DNA of 62,225 nt from Candidatus Schekmanbacteria bacterium RIFCSPLOWO2_02_FULL_38_14 (GTDB lineage: Bacteria; Schekmanbacteria; GWA2-38-11). A program made the position numbers and the translations under genes. The stretch spans positions 1 through 62,225 of the forward strand of contig MGDH01000019.1 of assembly GCA_001790855.1 (NCBI GenBank), written 5' to 3'. The notes beneath the pieces were generated by a model, which was not told where the DNA came from, searched no databases, and saw nothing but the letters and a program-made list of their open reading frames with translations. Shown piece after piece: positions 37,600 through 46,816 of this stretch (its first letter is position 1; every line of letters starts with the position of its first letter).

Positions 37600-37830
37600 T
37601 TCTTATCTGTTTCCCTCAAGCCTTGAAAGAAAAGCTTCTACTAATATTTTTTAATTGTATCAGCTATAAAATTTTCAAGAAAAAATTATTTGTAAACTAT
37701 AAAAGGTTGGTTGATTAATGTCAAATATCAAAACTCATTATACTAAGAACAAATTTTAGAGTTTGTCATTTTATTTGACATCTGGTATCTGAACTTATGA
37801 CTAATTTTTCACTAATAAGGATAATTTTCT

Positions 37831-38448
37831 GTGTATAATCCCAGGGATTCCTACTGGCGCAGGGCAAAAAAAGAAGGATACAGGTCAAGGGCTTCTTATA
37901 AATTAATTGAGCTTAATGAAAAGTTTAAACTTTTGAAGCGCGGAGACAGGGTTCTTGATGTGGGGTGTGCGCCGGGAGGCTGGATGCAGGTGGCACTTGA
38001 GATTGTTGGAGAAAAGGGTTTTGTATATGGCGTTGATATAGAAAAGGTTGAGAGTTTCCACAAATCCAATGCAGAGATTATAATTGCTGATATTTCAAAG
38101 GCTGAAGGAAGAGAATTGATTTTAAATAAAGCAGACGGAATGCTTGATGCTATAATATCAGATATTGCCCCGCATACTACAGGAGTAAAAATTGCTGACC
38201 AGGCTAAATCCCTTGAGCTTTCAAAAGAGGCTTTTCGTATTTCAAAAATTCTTTTAAAGGAAAGCGGGAATTTTCTGGTAAAAATTTTTCAGGGAAGTGA
38301 TATCAAAAAATTTCTGGAGGAATTGAAGTTAAATTTCAGAGAAGTAAAAATTACAAAGCCAGAAGCTACAAGAAAAGGCTCTGCTGAAGTATATATTGTT
38401 GGAAAGGGATTCATGGGTAATAGTAAGTGTATAGTGAACAGTGAATAG
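37831..38448 (+). CDS. rlmE: 23S rRNA 2'-O-methyltransferase (FtsJ/RlmE family)
   Basis: The enzyme methylates the ribose of U2552 in 23S rRNA. The 205-residue product shows SYKLIELNEKF with its catalytic Lys, the SAM-binding motif VLDVGCAPGGWMQ, and SDIAPHTTG with Asp. It starts at GTG. It is preceded by repeat-filled intergenic sequence and followed by a short gap with a GTGAACAGTGAATAG-type repeat. A heat-shock link is known in E. coli but not shown here. Confidence 0.94.
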   Translation: MYNPRDSYWRRAKKEGYRSRASYKLIELNEKFKLLKRGDRVLDVGCAPGGWMQVALEIVGEKGFVYGVDIEKVESFHKSNAEIIIADISKAEGRELILNKADGMLDAIISDIAPHTTGVKIADQAKSLELSKEAFRISKILLKESGNFLVKIFQGSDIKKFLEELKLNFREVKITKPEATRKGSAEVYIVGKGFMGNSKCIVNSE

Positions 38449-38504
38449 TATTTAGCAGAAAAGAAAGATTTTGAAACTATTGACTATTCACTAACGACAA
38501 GTGG

Positions 38505-38756
38505 CTAGCGAGCAGAGACAACGGTTTTATCATTATGGCATTTGACGCAGTTCTCGGTTTTTATTGGATGTTTTTTGCCAAGAGGTTTTTCTTTATCTTC
38601 ATTCTTGTTGTGACATTCTAAGCAGGCTTTATCACTTGAATAAGATTTGTGGGTTTCATCAATTGGTATTTTTGTCGGATGCTTTTTGGGAAGATAATTG
38701 AGTATTACAAACAAAAGAATAACTCCAATAATCAACACATAAGTACTCTTTTTCAT
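38505..38756 (-). CDS. Small membrane-anchored diheme c-type cytochrome
   Basis: The 83-residue protein has an N-terminal membrane segment (residues 6-22) and two heme-binding motifs, C45-LE-C48-H49 and C70-VK-C73-H74. Histidines at 26, 36 and 63 could serve as axial ligands. The size is close to a truncated NapB-like or multiheme module, but it may be a complete small electron carrier. Its partner reductase is not in the window. It indicates periplasmic electron transfer. Confidence 0.8.
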   Translation of the reverse strand: MKKSTYVLIIGVILLFVILNYLPKKHPTKIPIDETHKSYSSDKACLECHNKNEDKEKPLGKKHPIKTENCVKCHNDKTVVSAR

Positions 38757-38898
38757 CTGCCTTAAACTCCAAAAAAAATTTTGTAATTTTTATATTATAT
38801 AATTAATAAAGTAAAGAGTTTTCAAAGGAAATTTTAATTTTGTTGAAATATTATTTATAAGTTGTAGATTAAATAAATAATCTATCAGGAGCTTACCT

Positions 38899-40410
38899 AT
38901 GGCATCTGTTAAAGCCTTAAATATTTTTATTTTATTCTTTCTTTTAATTCCTATTGCCTGTTCCAGGGGAGCAACCTCAAACCAGCAGAAAATCCAGGAA
39001 CCTGTCATAAGCGGCTCTTGGTATCCGGCAGATAAGGAGGGGCTCAAGAGAGAAATTAATTTATTCCTCGATAGTACAGAGCCTGAAAAAATTGATGGCG
39101 ACATAGTTGCTTTAATTGAACCTCACGCCGGATACAGTTATTCAGGAAAGGGCGCTGCTTTTGGTTACAAGGCTATAAAAGGAAAGAATTACAAAAGGGT
39201 GATAATGCTGGCGCCAAGCCATTATGCATGGTTTAACGGCGTAGCAGTTCTTGATGCGACACATTACAGAACCCCTTTAGGGCTTATCAGCATTGATACT
39301 GATGTGTGTAAAAAACTTTTGCAGGAGCCGTATTTCAAGACAGTTCCGGAGGCTTATAAAAAAGAGCATTCCATTGAAATCCAGCTCCCGTTCATCCAGC
39401 AGAGTTTAAAAGATGTCAGTCTGGTCCCATTGCTCGTTGGAGAAGTAAACGGAGATGAGTACAGAAAAATTGCTTCAAGTATCAAAAAGTTTATTGATAA
39501 GGAAACTTTAGTAATTGCAAGCTCGGATTTCACCCATTACGGATTTAATTTTGGCTATATCCCTTTTAAGAAAAATATCAGGAAGAATTTAAAAAAGCTT
39601 GACAGCGGAGCAGTTGAGAAAATTCTTAAGATAGATTCTGAAGGATTTATAAAATACGTGGATAAAACCGGAATAACTATCTGCGGAAGAAAACCCATAG
39701 CAATTCTCCTTGAAATTCTTCCAAAAAATATTAATGCAAGACTCATAAGCTACTATACTTCAGGTGACCTTATTGGAAATTACTCAACATCAGTGAGCTA
39801 TGTGACAATGGCTTTTTTTAAAAAAAAAGAGAAGAATAATTTTCAGGCTTCAGATGAAGATAGCCTGAATAAGGAGGAAAGAGAAACCCTTGTAAAGCTT
39901 GCAAGAAAAACTCTTGACAGTTTTTTAAACGGAGGGAATCTGGATGATGTTACCAAAGGACTAAACCTGACTCCAAAGTTGAAGGAAAAGAGGGGAGTTT
40001 TTGTTACAATTAAAAAGCACGGAAATTTAAGAGGCTGCATTGGTTATATTGAAGGGATAAAACCCCTTTATGAAGCAGTTATTGATAACACTATAAATGC
40101 CTGTTCACGGGATTATCGCTTTGTGTCAATGGTAAAAGGCGAGGATAAGGAAGTAGCGCTTGAGATTTCTGTGATGACTCCATTAAAAGAGATTAAAAGT
40201 GTTGATGAGATAGTTGTCGGGAAACACGGGCTTGTAATACAAAAAGGATTTAGCAAAGGGCTTTTGCTGCCGCAGGTAGCAACTGAGTACGGATGGGACC
40301 GCGAGACATTTCTTAATCAGGTTTCTCTTAAAGCCGGATTGCCATATAATGCATGGAAAAGCGGCTCAACTATCTGGACATTCAGCGCACAGGTGTTTGG
40401 GGAGGAATAG
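38899..40410 (+). CDS. AmmeMemoRadiSam B-A fusion (MEMO1-like plus AMMECR1)
   Basis: Residues 30-300 are a MEMO1-like domain with H76 (EPHAGYSYSG), H108 (APSHYAWF), H213 (SDFTHYGF) and C262, matching the known metal-ligand pattern of MEMO1. Residues 320-503 are an AMMECR1 domain with R378-G-C380 in LRGCIGY. An N-terminal hydrophobic leader ends in a cysteine (IPIACS), so export is possible. The fused pair and the adjacent radical SAM gene define the AmmeMemoRadiSam locus. The overall chemistry is unresolved. Confidence 0.9.
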   Translation: MASVKALNIFILFFLLIPIACSRGATSNQQKIQEPVISGSWYPADKEGLKREINLFLDSTEPEKIDGDIVALIEPHAGYSYSGKGAAFGYKAIKGKNYKRVIMLAPSHYAWFNGVAVLDATHYRTPLGLISIDTDVCKKLLQEPYFKTVPEAYKKEHSIEIQLPFIQQSLKDVSLVPLLVGEVNGDEYRKIASSIKKFIDKETLVIASSDFTHYGFNFGYIPFKKNIRKNLKKLDSGAVEKILKIDSEGFIKYVDKTGITICGRKPIAILLEILPKNINARLISYYTSGDLIGNYSTSVSYVTMAFFKKKEKNNFQASDEDSLNKEERETLVKLARKTLDSFLNGGNLDDVTKGLNLTPKLKEKRGVFVTIKKHGNLRGCIGYIEGIKPLYEAVIDNTINACSRDYRFVSMVKGEDKEVALEISVMTPLKEIKSVDEIVVGKHGLVIQKGFSKGLLLPQVATEYGWDRETFLNQVSLKAGLPYNAWKSGSTIWTFSAQVFGEE

Positions 40411-40480
40411 AAGAGTTTAAAAATCATTTTTTTATTTTCCTTGAACCCTAGCAGATTGTTGAAATAGTCCTTTTTTGACC

Positions 40481-40655
40481 GTCATTGCGAGGAACGTAGT
40501 GACGAAGCAATCTCAGTTTTCTCCCCCTTTACTTGCCTACCGGCAGGCAGGGAAAAGGGGAATAGAGGGGAATTTGAGATTGCCACCTGCCTGCCGGCAG
40601 GCAGGTGATCCCGGAGCCTGTCCTGAGCAATGCCGAAGGAGTCGTTCGCAATGAC
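40481..40655 (+). repeat. Dispersed palindromic element with terminal inverted repeats
   Basis: The ends GTCATTGCGAGGAACG and CGTTCGCAATGAC (40643-40655) form an imperfect inverted repeat. Inside lies a 24-base palindrome around CTGCCGGCAG (40584-40607). Related pieces occur at 41877-41905 and 48608-48629. The 324-base gap between the MEMO fusion and the DUF362 gene contains only this element and short AT-rich ends. Confidence 0.7.
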
Positions 40656-40734
40656 AACATGAGAATTGTGACACAGGCGTAATGACATTTATTGAGCTTT
40701 TTATCATTCTGCTAGAATCCTTTTTTTATATGTT

Positions 40735-41772
40735 ATGTTCAGAAGAAAATTTTTAAAAAGATTTTTAGGAATCGGAGCAGCTCTTTTATCTTTTAATGGC
40801 TTTAAAAAAAATGCCCATGGTGAACTTCCTGAGTGGTTATGGGGAAATAAAAAGAACACGCCCTCAAAAATTAAAAAAATTTCAAAATCTGGAGCAAAGG
40901 CTAAGGTCATTATTGGACAGGATAAAGAAATACTGGATAAAGAGGGCAGGGCAAGAAAAGATTTAGCAAGAAAAATAATTTCAGAATCCATAAAAGCCCT
41001 TGCAGGAGAAAAAGATGTAGCAAATGCATGGAAGGCTCTTTTTAATAAAGACGATACTGTTGGAATTAAATTAAACTGCCTTGCAGGCAGGGGATTATCT
41101 CCCAGAAAAGAGGTTGTTGATTTAATAATTGAGGGGTTAAAGCTTGCAGGATTAGAAGATGAGCAGATTATAGTCTGGGACAAGGTTGACATAGACCTTC
41201 AAAAGGCAGGCTATGCCATTAACTATTACAGCAAGGGTGTGAAGTGTTTTGGCACAAACAGAGATTATGAGCCAGAGCCTGAAATAACCGGTTCAGTTGG
41301 AAGCTGTTTCAGCAGGATAATTTCAAAAAGATGTTCAGCAATAATCAATGTTCCTGTGCTAAAAGACCATGACCTTGCAGGTGTTTCAATCGGGATGAAA
41401 AATTTTTATGGAGCAATTCATAATCCAAATAAATATCACGACAGCAACTGCAACCCCTATGTGGCAGACCTTAATTCCCATCCCTATATAAAAGATAAAT
41501 TAAGACTAATAATCTGTGATGCAATCACTGCCCAGTACCACGGTGGACCTGCATACAATCCTCAATGGGTATGGAATTTTAACGGAATAATCATGGCGAC
41601 TGACCCTGTTGCGCTTGACAGAATTGGAGCAAAGATTATCGAAGATAAAAGAAAGGAAAAGGGTTTGTCTTCTTTTAAGGAAGCTAAAAGAGAGCCAAAA
41701 TACATAGAAACTGCAGCGGATTTGAAGCTTGGCAATTGTGATTCTGGAAAGATTGAAGTGGTGAGGGTGTAA
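40735..41772 (+). CDS. Tat-exported DUF362 domain protein
   Basis: The 345-residue protein starts with a twin-arginine signal (RRKFLKRFLG from residue 3). The DUF362 body includes the VGIKLNCLAGRG and VPVLKDHDLAGVSIGMKNFYG blocks. Many DUF362 proteins carry iron-sulfur ferredoxin domains, but no such cysteine cluster is evident here. Its place between the MEMO-AMMECR1 fusion and the radical SAM gene suggests a part in the same process. Confidence 0.85.
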   Translation: MFRRKFLKRFLGIGAALLSFNGFKKNAHGELPEWLWGNKKNTPSKIKKISKSGAKAKVIIGQDKEILDKEGRARKDLARKIISESIKALAGEKDVANAWKALFNKDDTVGIKLNCLAGRGLSPRKEVVDLIIEGLKLAGLEDEQIIVWDKVDIDLQKAGYAINYYSKGVKCFGTNRDYEPEPEITGSVGSCFSRIISKRCSAIINVPVLKDHDLAGVSIGMKNFYGAIHNPNKYHDSNCNPYVADLNSHPYIKDKLRLIICDAITAQYHGGPAYNPQWVWNFNGIIMATDPVALDRIGAKIIEDKRKEKGLSSFKEAKREPKYIETAADLKLGNCDSGKIEVVRV

Positions 41773-41922
41773 GAAGAGTGAATAGTGAACAGTGAATAGT
41801 AGATAGTAGCTGCCTGTCCCAGCCTGCGGTTGGCAGGTGCCGAACAGGCAGGCAGAGCCTTGCTCTGCTCTTTTCTGTCATTGCGAGCGAAGCGAAGCAA
41901 TCTCAATAAAGAGATTTTTTAT
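41773..41922 (+). repeat. Repeat-filled gap before the radical SAM gene
   Basis: This gap contains GTGAATAGTGAACAGTGAAT, found also in part at 38425, then CTGCCTGTCCCAGCCTGC-type palindromic pieces, then GTCATTGCGAGCGAAGCGAA at 41877. A reading frame crosses it into the gene, but the ribosome-binding site and Tat signal place the true start at 41923. Confidence 0.55.
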
Positions 41923-43074
41923 ATGAAAAGCAGAATCTCAAGAAGAAAGTTTTTAGCAAACACAATCAAAGGTGGCTGCGCATTAAGTCTTCTCTCTTCT
42001 GTCCACTCTGCCTCAACACCATCTTATGCAGGGATATTCGGCGAGGAGAAGAAGAAAGAGATAAAGCTTAAGGAGTGCATGTTCTATGACAAGAAACCTG
42101 AAATGAAGGTTGAGTGCCAGATTTGTCCCAAAAAATGCTCGATTGCAAACCAGGAAAGAGGTTACTGCGGTGTCAGGGAAAATCACAAAGGAACATATTA
42201 TACCCTTGTCCATTCCTATCCATGTTCAATCCATACAGACCCCATAGAGAAAAAACCGTTTTTCCATTATCTGCCGGGCACTCTTGCCTATTCGCTTGCT
42301 ACGGCGGGTTGCAATATTGAATGCAAATTCTGCCAGAACTGGGAGATAGCCCAGTTTCGGCCTGAACAGGTTGACAGCATCTATCTTCCACCTTCTGAAG
42401 TTCACAAGAACGCAAAGGCTGACAATGCATTAACTATTGCCGGAACTTATTCTGAACCTGTTGTCTTTTATGAGTATATGTATGATATTGCAAGACTGAG
42501 CGCAAAGACCGGGATAAGGACAGTGATGGTCTCCAATGGCTTTATTCAGGAAAAACCTCTGAAGGAAATATGCAGGTATCTGGCTGCCATAAAAATTGAT
42601 TTAAAGGGCTTTACAGAGAAGTTCTACAAGGAAACCTGTTCAGGCGAGTTAAAGCCTGTTCTTGAAACACTTGTCAGGTTGAAAAATATTGGCATCTGGT
42701 TTGAAATTGTCGTACTGATTGTCCCAACCTTAAATGACAGCGAAAAAGAATTTAAAGAGATGACAAAATGGATTGTTGCAAACCTTGGGAAAGATGTGCC
42801 TGTACATTTCACAAGATTTCATCCAACCTATAAGATAAAAAACCTTCCTCCAACCCCTGTAACAACCCTTGAAAAGGCAAGGGAGATTGCATCATCTGCA
42901 GGGATAAATTTTCCCTATGTTGGAAATGTCCCGGGACACCCTTGGGAGAACACCTACTGCCCCAAATGCAAGAGTATTGTTATAAACAGGGTTGGCTTCT
43001 ACATAAGAGAGAATAATCTTAAAGCTGGCAGATGTGGCAAATGTAAAGAAAAGATTCCGGGTGTGTGGAGCTGA
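41923..43074 (+). CDS. AmmeMemoRadiSam system radical SAM enzyme, Tat-tagged
   Basis: The 383-residue protein is a radical SAM enzyme with the cluster ligands C130, C134 and C137 in CNIECKFC. A cysteine-rich N-terminal block (CQICPKKCSIANQERGYCG) precedes it, and a C-terminal CPKC/CGKC pair may bind metal. The N terminus reads SRRKFLAN, a twin-arginine signal, which is odd for an oxygen-sensitive radical enzyme. It works with the MEMO-AMMECR1 fusion by definition of the family. The substrate is unknown. Confidence 0.9.
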   Translation: MKSRISRRKFLANTIKGGCALSLLSSVHSASTPSYAGIFGEEKKKEIKLKECMFYDKKPEMKVECQICPKKCSIANQERGYCGVRENHKGTYYTLVHSYPCSIHTDPIEKKPFFHYLPGTLAYSLATAGCNIECKFCQNWEIAQFRPEQVDSIYLPPSEVHKNAKADNALTIAGTYSEPVVFYEYMYDIARLSAKTGIRTVMVSNGFIQEKPLKEICRYLAAIKIDLKGFTEKFYKETCSGELKPVLETLVRLKNIGIWFEIVVLIVPTLNDSEKEFKEMTKWIVANLGKDVPVHFTRFHPTYKIKNLPPTPVTTLEKAREIASSAGINFPYVGNVPGHPWENTYCPKCKSIVINRVGFYIRENNLKAGRCGKCKEKIPGVWS

Positions 43075-43094
43075 AAAAGGAAAATTTGTCTGCC

Positions 43095-43408
43095 ATAAAC
43101 TTCTTAAATTGACCATCCTGCATTTATGATATAAGGTTACATCACCCATCCTTAAATGTAATTAAAAATATAAATTATGCTGAAATCATACCTTGAACGA
43201 ATATTAGATGTTGCAAAAAGAGGAGATGCAAGAGAGAAAAGTTATTGTTCCTGCCTTGAGGAACTTTTTAAAAATTATGCTGAGTCAGTAAATAAGAAAC
43301 AGATAAATGTTACTACCCTACCTAAAAAAACTGAGGCTGGAAATCCGGATTTGAGAATATGGGATGGGAAACAACATATTGTTGGGTATGTTGAAGCTAA
43401 AGCGCCTA
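43095..43408 (+). pseudogene. Truncated second copy of the restriction-modification gene
   Basis: The leader from about 43095 and codons 1-77 from 43177 match the gene at 22852 closely (MLKSYLERI, RGDAREKSY, KKTEAGNPDLRIWDG, YVEAKAP). The similarity stops at about 43407, where the next gene's stop codon lies on the other strand. The nuclease core residues D, E and K remain, but the methyltransferase and target-recognition parts are gone. The frame continues briefly with unrelated residues. Confidence 0.88.
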
Positions 43409-45727
43409 TTTTTTCTGTGAAACCAACCACATCCCCACTGCCACAAAGTTCAAGACGGCTATAAAGAGGCAGGTTTTTGAAATTCCGAAGATTGGCACGA
43501 AAAATACTCCTGTGAGAATGGCGCTTAAGAATGCTCCGAGATGGTCAGCACTGTTAATAATTCCTGCGGTTTTTCCTGTATTTCCTGAGGCTGAAAAGTA
43601 GGTTTTTGAAGCACACGGGAAAGCAGTTCCTGTTAAAAGCCCTGCAATAAAAAGGAATGCTGAAAAAGAAATCTCAACTGGCAAGAGGCTTCCTGCCTGA
43701 ACTCTTGTGAAAAACAGTATGAGAGGGGAAAGAGACAGGGAAAATATTATAATGAGGATGAGGTTTGCAAAGAGAATCCTTTCTGCTTGAATCTTTTTTG
43801 TTAGCAGGGTTTTAATAAAATAGCCACCAATTGCAAGACCGAGCATGAAGGTTGCGACTATCAAGCCAATCTTCTGATAGACATAGCCAAAGATATTCTG
43901 AAAGGCGAAAATTAAAATTATACTGAAAGCCATTCCTGCAAAACCAGCAGCAAATATAGAAAATGCAGAGTTAAATTTTTTAATATCTTCAGTGCCTTTC
44001 TTGGAAACAGAAAGATAAGCAAGCCTTAGCATAAGGAAAAAGAGCAGAGGAAGCAGATACCAGTAAAATTTTATTTTGCTTAAAAACTTCACATAGTCTG
44101 CAAACTGAAACTGAGATGATTTTTTCCAGCCAGAGAGCCTGTCCCATAAGAGCAGGCTGTAAAAATATGTCACAGGCTTTTCATCTGTGTTTACAGGGAT
44201 ATCTTTCAGTTCAGAAAGTTTCTTTCTTGCAAACTCCACCCTTTCCCTGGGCAGGAGCAGTTCAAAGTGAAATGGGGTGAAGTAGTATGAACTGATATTT
44301 TTTGAAGAAAACCGCGAAGCAAGGATTTTTCTATCAAAGGTTATTGACCTGTTACTGTCAGAAGAAAAAAATATATTTTTTTCACCCGGAGAAACAAGGA
44401 CAAATCTGAATGCTTCTTTCAGGGTTTTATAAAGCGAGCCGGTATAGCTTAAAATCTCTTTTCCAAAATAATTTACTTCAGAGGTTATTGATGTGACAAT
44501 TACTCCTTCAGGGGTTAAGAGCTTTTTTAAATCAGAGAAAAATTCCCTTGTATAGAAGCGGTTAATCATTGCTGTTGATGGGTCAGGAAGGTTCAGGATT
44601 ATCAGGTCATAGGTTTTTCTGCAGTTTTTTACATAATATCTTCCATCAAACGGGAAAATTGCAAGTCTTCTGTCTGCAAGGGCATTTCTGTCTTCTTCAG
44701 GAAGGAAGTCTTTTAGAGATTCTATCTCTCTGAAGTCAAGCTCAAGATAATCAAGTCCTGTAATCTCATATCTTAGAATATTTTTAATTATCCCTGTTAC
44801 TCCGCCTCCAATCAATAAGAGATTTTTGGGATTTGGATGCTCTGCCATTGCAAGGTGCGCAAAGAGAGCCTGCTGATACTCATCAGGGAATGAAGAGGTA
44901 TAATTGCCATTTAAAAAAAGGCTGTACTGGTTTTCTGATTTGCCAATTGCAATATTCTGATATTTGGAATCAACAGATGATAGAAGTTTTAAGCCGCTGG
45001 TAAAGGAGGTCCATCTTTTTTGAACAGTAAAATCTTCTATCTTTTTTATCAGTCCAAAGTTAAGGCACAGGAGAAGTACAATGCAGAGCGAGGCGGGTAT
45101 TAAAAAAGCTGAAACCCTGGAAGATTTTTTTTGAAATTCTGCTGATAAAACTGCAAGTACTGCAAACGCAATTGAGTTGGCTATTGTTATTGTTGTAAAT
45201 GAGGAAAAGTAGGGGACAAAAAGGAATGTGAAAAGAAGCCCGCCAAGGATACTTCCAAAAGCCTCGAAAATAAAAACATTTGCAATTCCATCTGCAGGCT
45301 TTCCCTCGTCATTTGCTTTTGCAAGGCAAATGAGCGGGAATGTAAAGCCTATAAAGGCGCTTCCGGGTGAAACAGCGAGGAATATAAAAAGAACCATTTT
45401 TAAAAAAGGCATATATTCTCCGGGAGGCACTTCCAAGATGGTTCTGCCTGTTCTTATGAAATATATTAATCCTGAAAAGACAAAAGTTAACAGGATTGCT
45501 AAAAAGAAAAATAATTTTAAAGGTTCTGAAACCCTGATGGAGATTTTACTGCCGCCATAGGCGCCTGCAGAGATTCCAAAAAGCCAGAAACCGAGAATGA
45601 GACCAAGACAGAGCTCATTGCCATAGCAGACTACAAGAATCTCTCTTATGTATGTAACCTGCATTATGAGAGCATAGAAACCTGTAAATGTGATGGCAAG
45701 GAAGAGAATCCCTTTTTGCTTGATCAT
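43406..45727 (-). CDS. Spermidine synthase-like fused membrane protein
   Basis: The 773-residue protein has two membrane regions (about residues 1-215 and 530-773, each with 6 or more hydrophobic segments) around a spermidine-synthase-like methyltransferase fold. The fold includes LLIGGGVTGIIKNIL and LDYLELDFREI, then DLIILNLPDPSTAM. Similar fused proteins occur in many bacteria without a proven substrate, and polyamine synthesis is not assured. Its stop codon overlaps the breakpoint of the truncated restriction gene. Confidence 0.75.
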   Translation of the reverse strand: MIKQKGILFLAITFTGFYALIMQVTYIREILVVCYGNELCLGLILGFWLFGISAGAYGGSKISIRVSEPLKLFFFLAILLTFVFSGLIYFIRTGRTILEVPPGEYMPFLKMVLFIFLAVSPGSAFIGFTFPLICLAKANDEGKPADGIANVFIFEAFGSILGGLLFTFLFVPYFSSFTTITIANSIAFAVLAVLSAEFQKKSSRVSAFLIPASLCIVLLLCLNFGLIKKIEDFTVQKRWTSFTSGLKLLSSVDSKYQNIAIGKSENQYSLFLNGNYTSSFPDEYQQALFAHLAMAEHPNPKNLLLIGGGVTGIIKNILRYEITGLDYLELDFREIESLKDFLPEEDRNALADRRLAIFPFDGRYYVKNCRKTYDLIILNLPDPSTAMINRFYTREFFSDLKKLLTPEGVIVTSITSEVNYFGKEILSYTGSLYKTLKEAFRFVLVSPGEKNIFFSSDSNRSITFDRKILASRFSSKNISSYYFTPFHFELLLPRERVEFARKKLSELKDIPVNTDEKPVTYFYSLLLWDRLSGWKKSSQFQFADYVKFLSKIKFYWYLLPLLFFLMLRLAYLSVSKKGTEDIKKFNSAFSIFAAGFAGMAFSIILIFAFQNIFGYVYQKIGLIVATFMLGLAIGGYFIKTLLTKKIQAERILFANLILIIIFSLSLSPLILFFTRVQAGSLLPVEISFSAFLFIAGLLTGTAFPCASKTYFSASGNTGKTAGIINSADHLGAFLSAILTGVFFVPIFGISKTCLFIAVLNFVAVGMWLVSQKK

Positions 45728-45938
45728 AAATTCATATTACTCCCATGTGGCAAGTTTTACTCTGTCTATAAATTATCACAATGATTAATTTATTCCTTCA
45801 TAGTATCATTATGATTCTTTCCAAAGAAAGTTAGCCACAAAAAGATCAAAGAAAAAATTCAGATGAATTTTATATTGTATTTACAGGTTTATTATTATAA
45901 ATAAAGTCCAAAGCCGCAGATTATCAAGGAGATTTTTT

Positions 45939-46049
45939 ATGGAAAAAGTCTTTTTCTCTTCATTAGAGGAAAAAATAAATCCACTCCACACAGCAATACT
46001 GGTAGTTGATGTCCAGAATATTTTTTGCCATCAAAAAAGCGCAGTTTAA
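45939..46049 (+). pseudogene. N-terminal remnant of an isochorismatase-family hydrolase
   Basis: Only 36 codons remain. NPLHTAILVVDVQNIFCH is the family's N-terminal block with the catalytic Asp at 24. The frame then stops at 46047-46049. An AAGGAG site precedes the ATG, so the start was functional. Full-length members have about 180-200 residues with a catalytic Cys that is absent here. A NUDIX gene follows 14 bases later. Confidence 0.65.
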
Positions 46050-46063
46050 AAAAAGGAATCTAA

Positions 46064-46513
46064 GTGACTAAGAAAGTTATAGAAATATCTTCAGGGGGTG
46101 TGATTTTTAAAAAGAGCGGGAACTCTTTTGAAATAGCCCTTATTTCAAAAAGGAAAGGAAAAATCTGGTGTCTGCCAAAGGGGCATGTCGAAGAAGGAGA
46201 GCATTTAACAGAAACTGCTGTCAGGGAAGTAAAGGAAGAAACAGGGTTGACCGGAGAGGTATTGGATAAAATCGGAGATATTATTTATTGGTATTCAAAT
46301 AAAGATAAAAAGGGCGATTTGATAAAAATTTTCAAGAGAGTATATTTCTTCCTTATTAAGTATATTAATGGTGAGACACAAAACCATGACTTAGAGGTTG
46401 AAGATGTTCAGTGGGTTACTATTGAAAAGGCATGCAAGATATTAAGTTATAATACTGAAAAGGGCATAGTTGAAAAAGCAGAAAAGATTCTTAAGGAAAA
46501 GTTTAATCCTTAA
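46064..46513 (+). CDS. NUDIX hydrolase
   Basis: The 149-residue protein carries the full NUDIX box (Gly, then Glu, then REVKEETGL) at about residues 41-63. It starts at GTG. NUDIX enzymes hydrolyse nucleoside diphosphate derivatives. The SGGVIFKKSG and WCLPKGHVEEGE stretches are close to diadenosine polyphosphate (Ap4A-like) hydrolases, but the substrate cannot be set by sequence alone. It follows the isochorismatase remnant. Confidence 0.9.
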   Translation: MTKKVIEISSGGVIFKKSGNSFEIALISKRKGKIWCLPKGHVEEGEHLTETAVREVKEETGLTGEVLDKIGDIIYWYSNKDKKGDLIKIFKRVYFFLIKYINGETQNHDLEVEDVQWVTIEKACKILSYNTEKGIVEKAEKILKEKFNP

Positions 46514-46618
46514 TCAAAATGATAAATGAAGGGATTAAAGAGAGGCTGTTTGTTAGGGGATGAGCAATCTCTTTATCTCCCTTCAATTTATCAACTAAAC
46601 CTGAATGATTTAAAATTT

Positions 46619-46816
46619 TTAATTCCATTTTGTTTCTTTAATCATTTCGTTTACGCTGGATCTTACTGCCTTCCAGGCAAACTGAATAGACCTTTCTTTG
46701 TTGCCCTTATACAGCGCCCATGCAAACTTATAGGCTTTTTTATAAACTTCAAGGGCTACATCTGGAAGGATTTCCCTGAACCTTCTTGGAATATTAATGA
46801 CTCCCGGATAAGACAT
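46619..46816 (-). CDS. ChaB-like small protein
   Basis: The 65-residue protein matches the ChaB pattern: IPRRFREILPDVALEVYKKA, then FAWALYKGN and the AWKAVRSSV end. ChaB-type proteins are small and of unclear role. The start at 46816 is chosen for its strong AAAGGAGG site. The frame runs upstream to 46867 but without a ribosome-binding site. It is convergent with the NUDIX gene. Confidence 0.7.
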   Translation of the reverse strand: MSYPGVINIPRRFREILPDVALEVYKKAYKFAWALYKGNKERSIQFAWKAVRSSVNEMIKETKWN

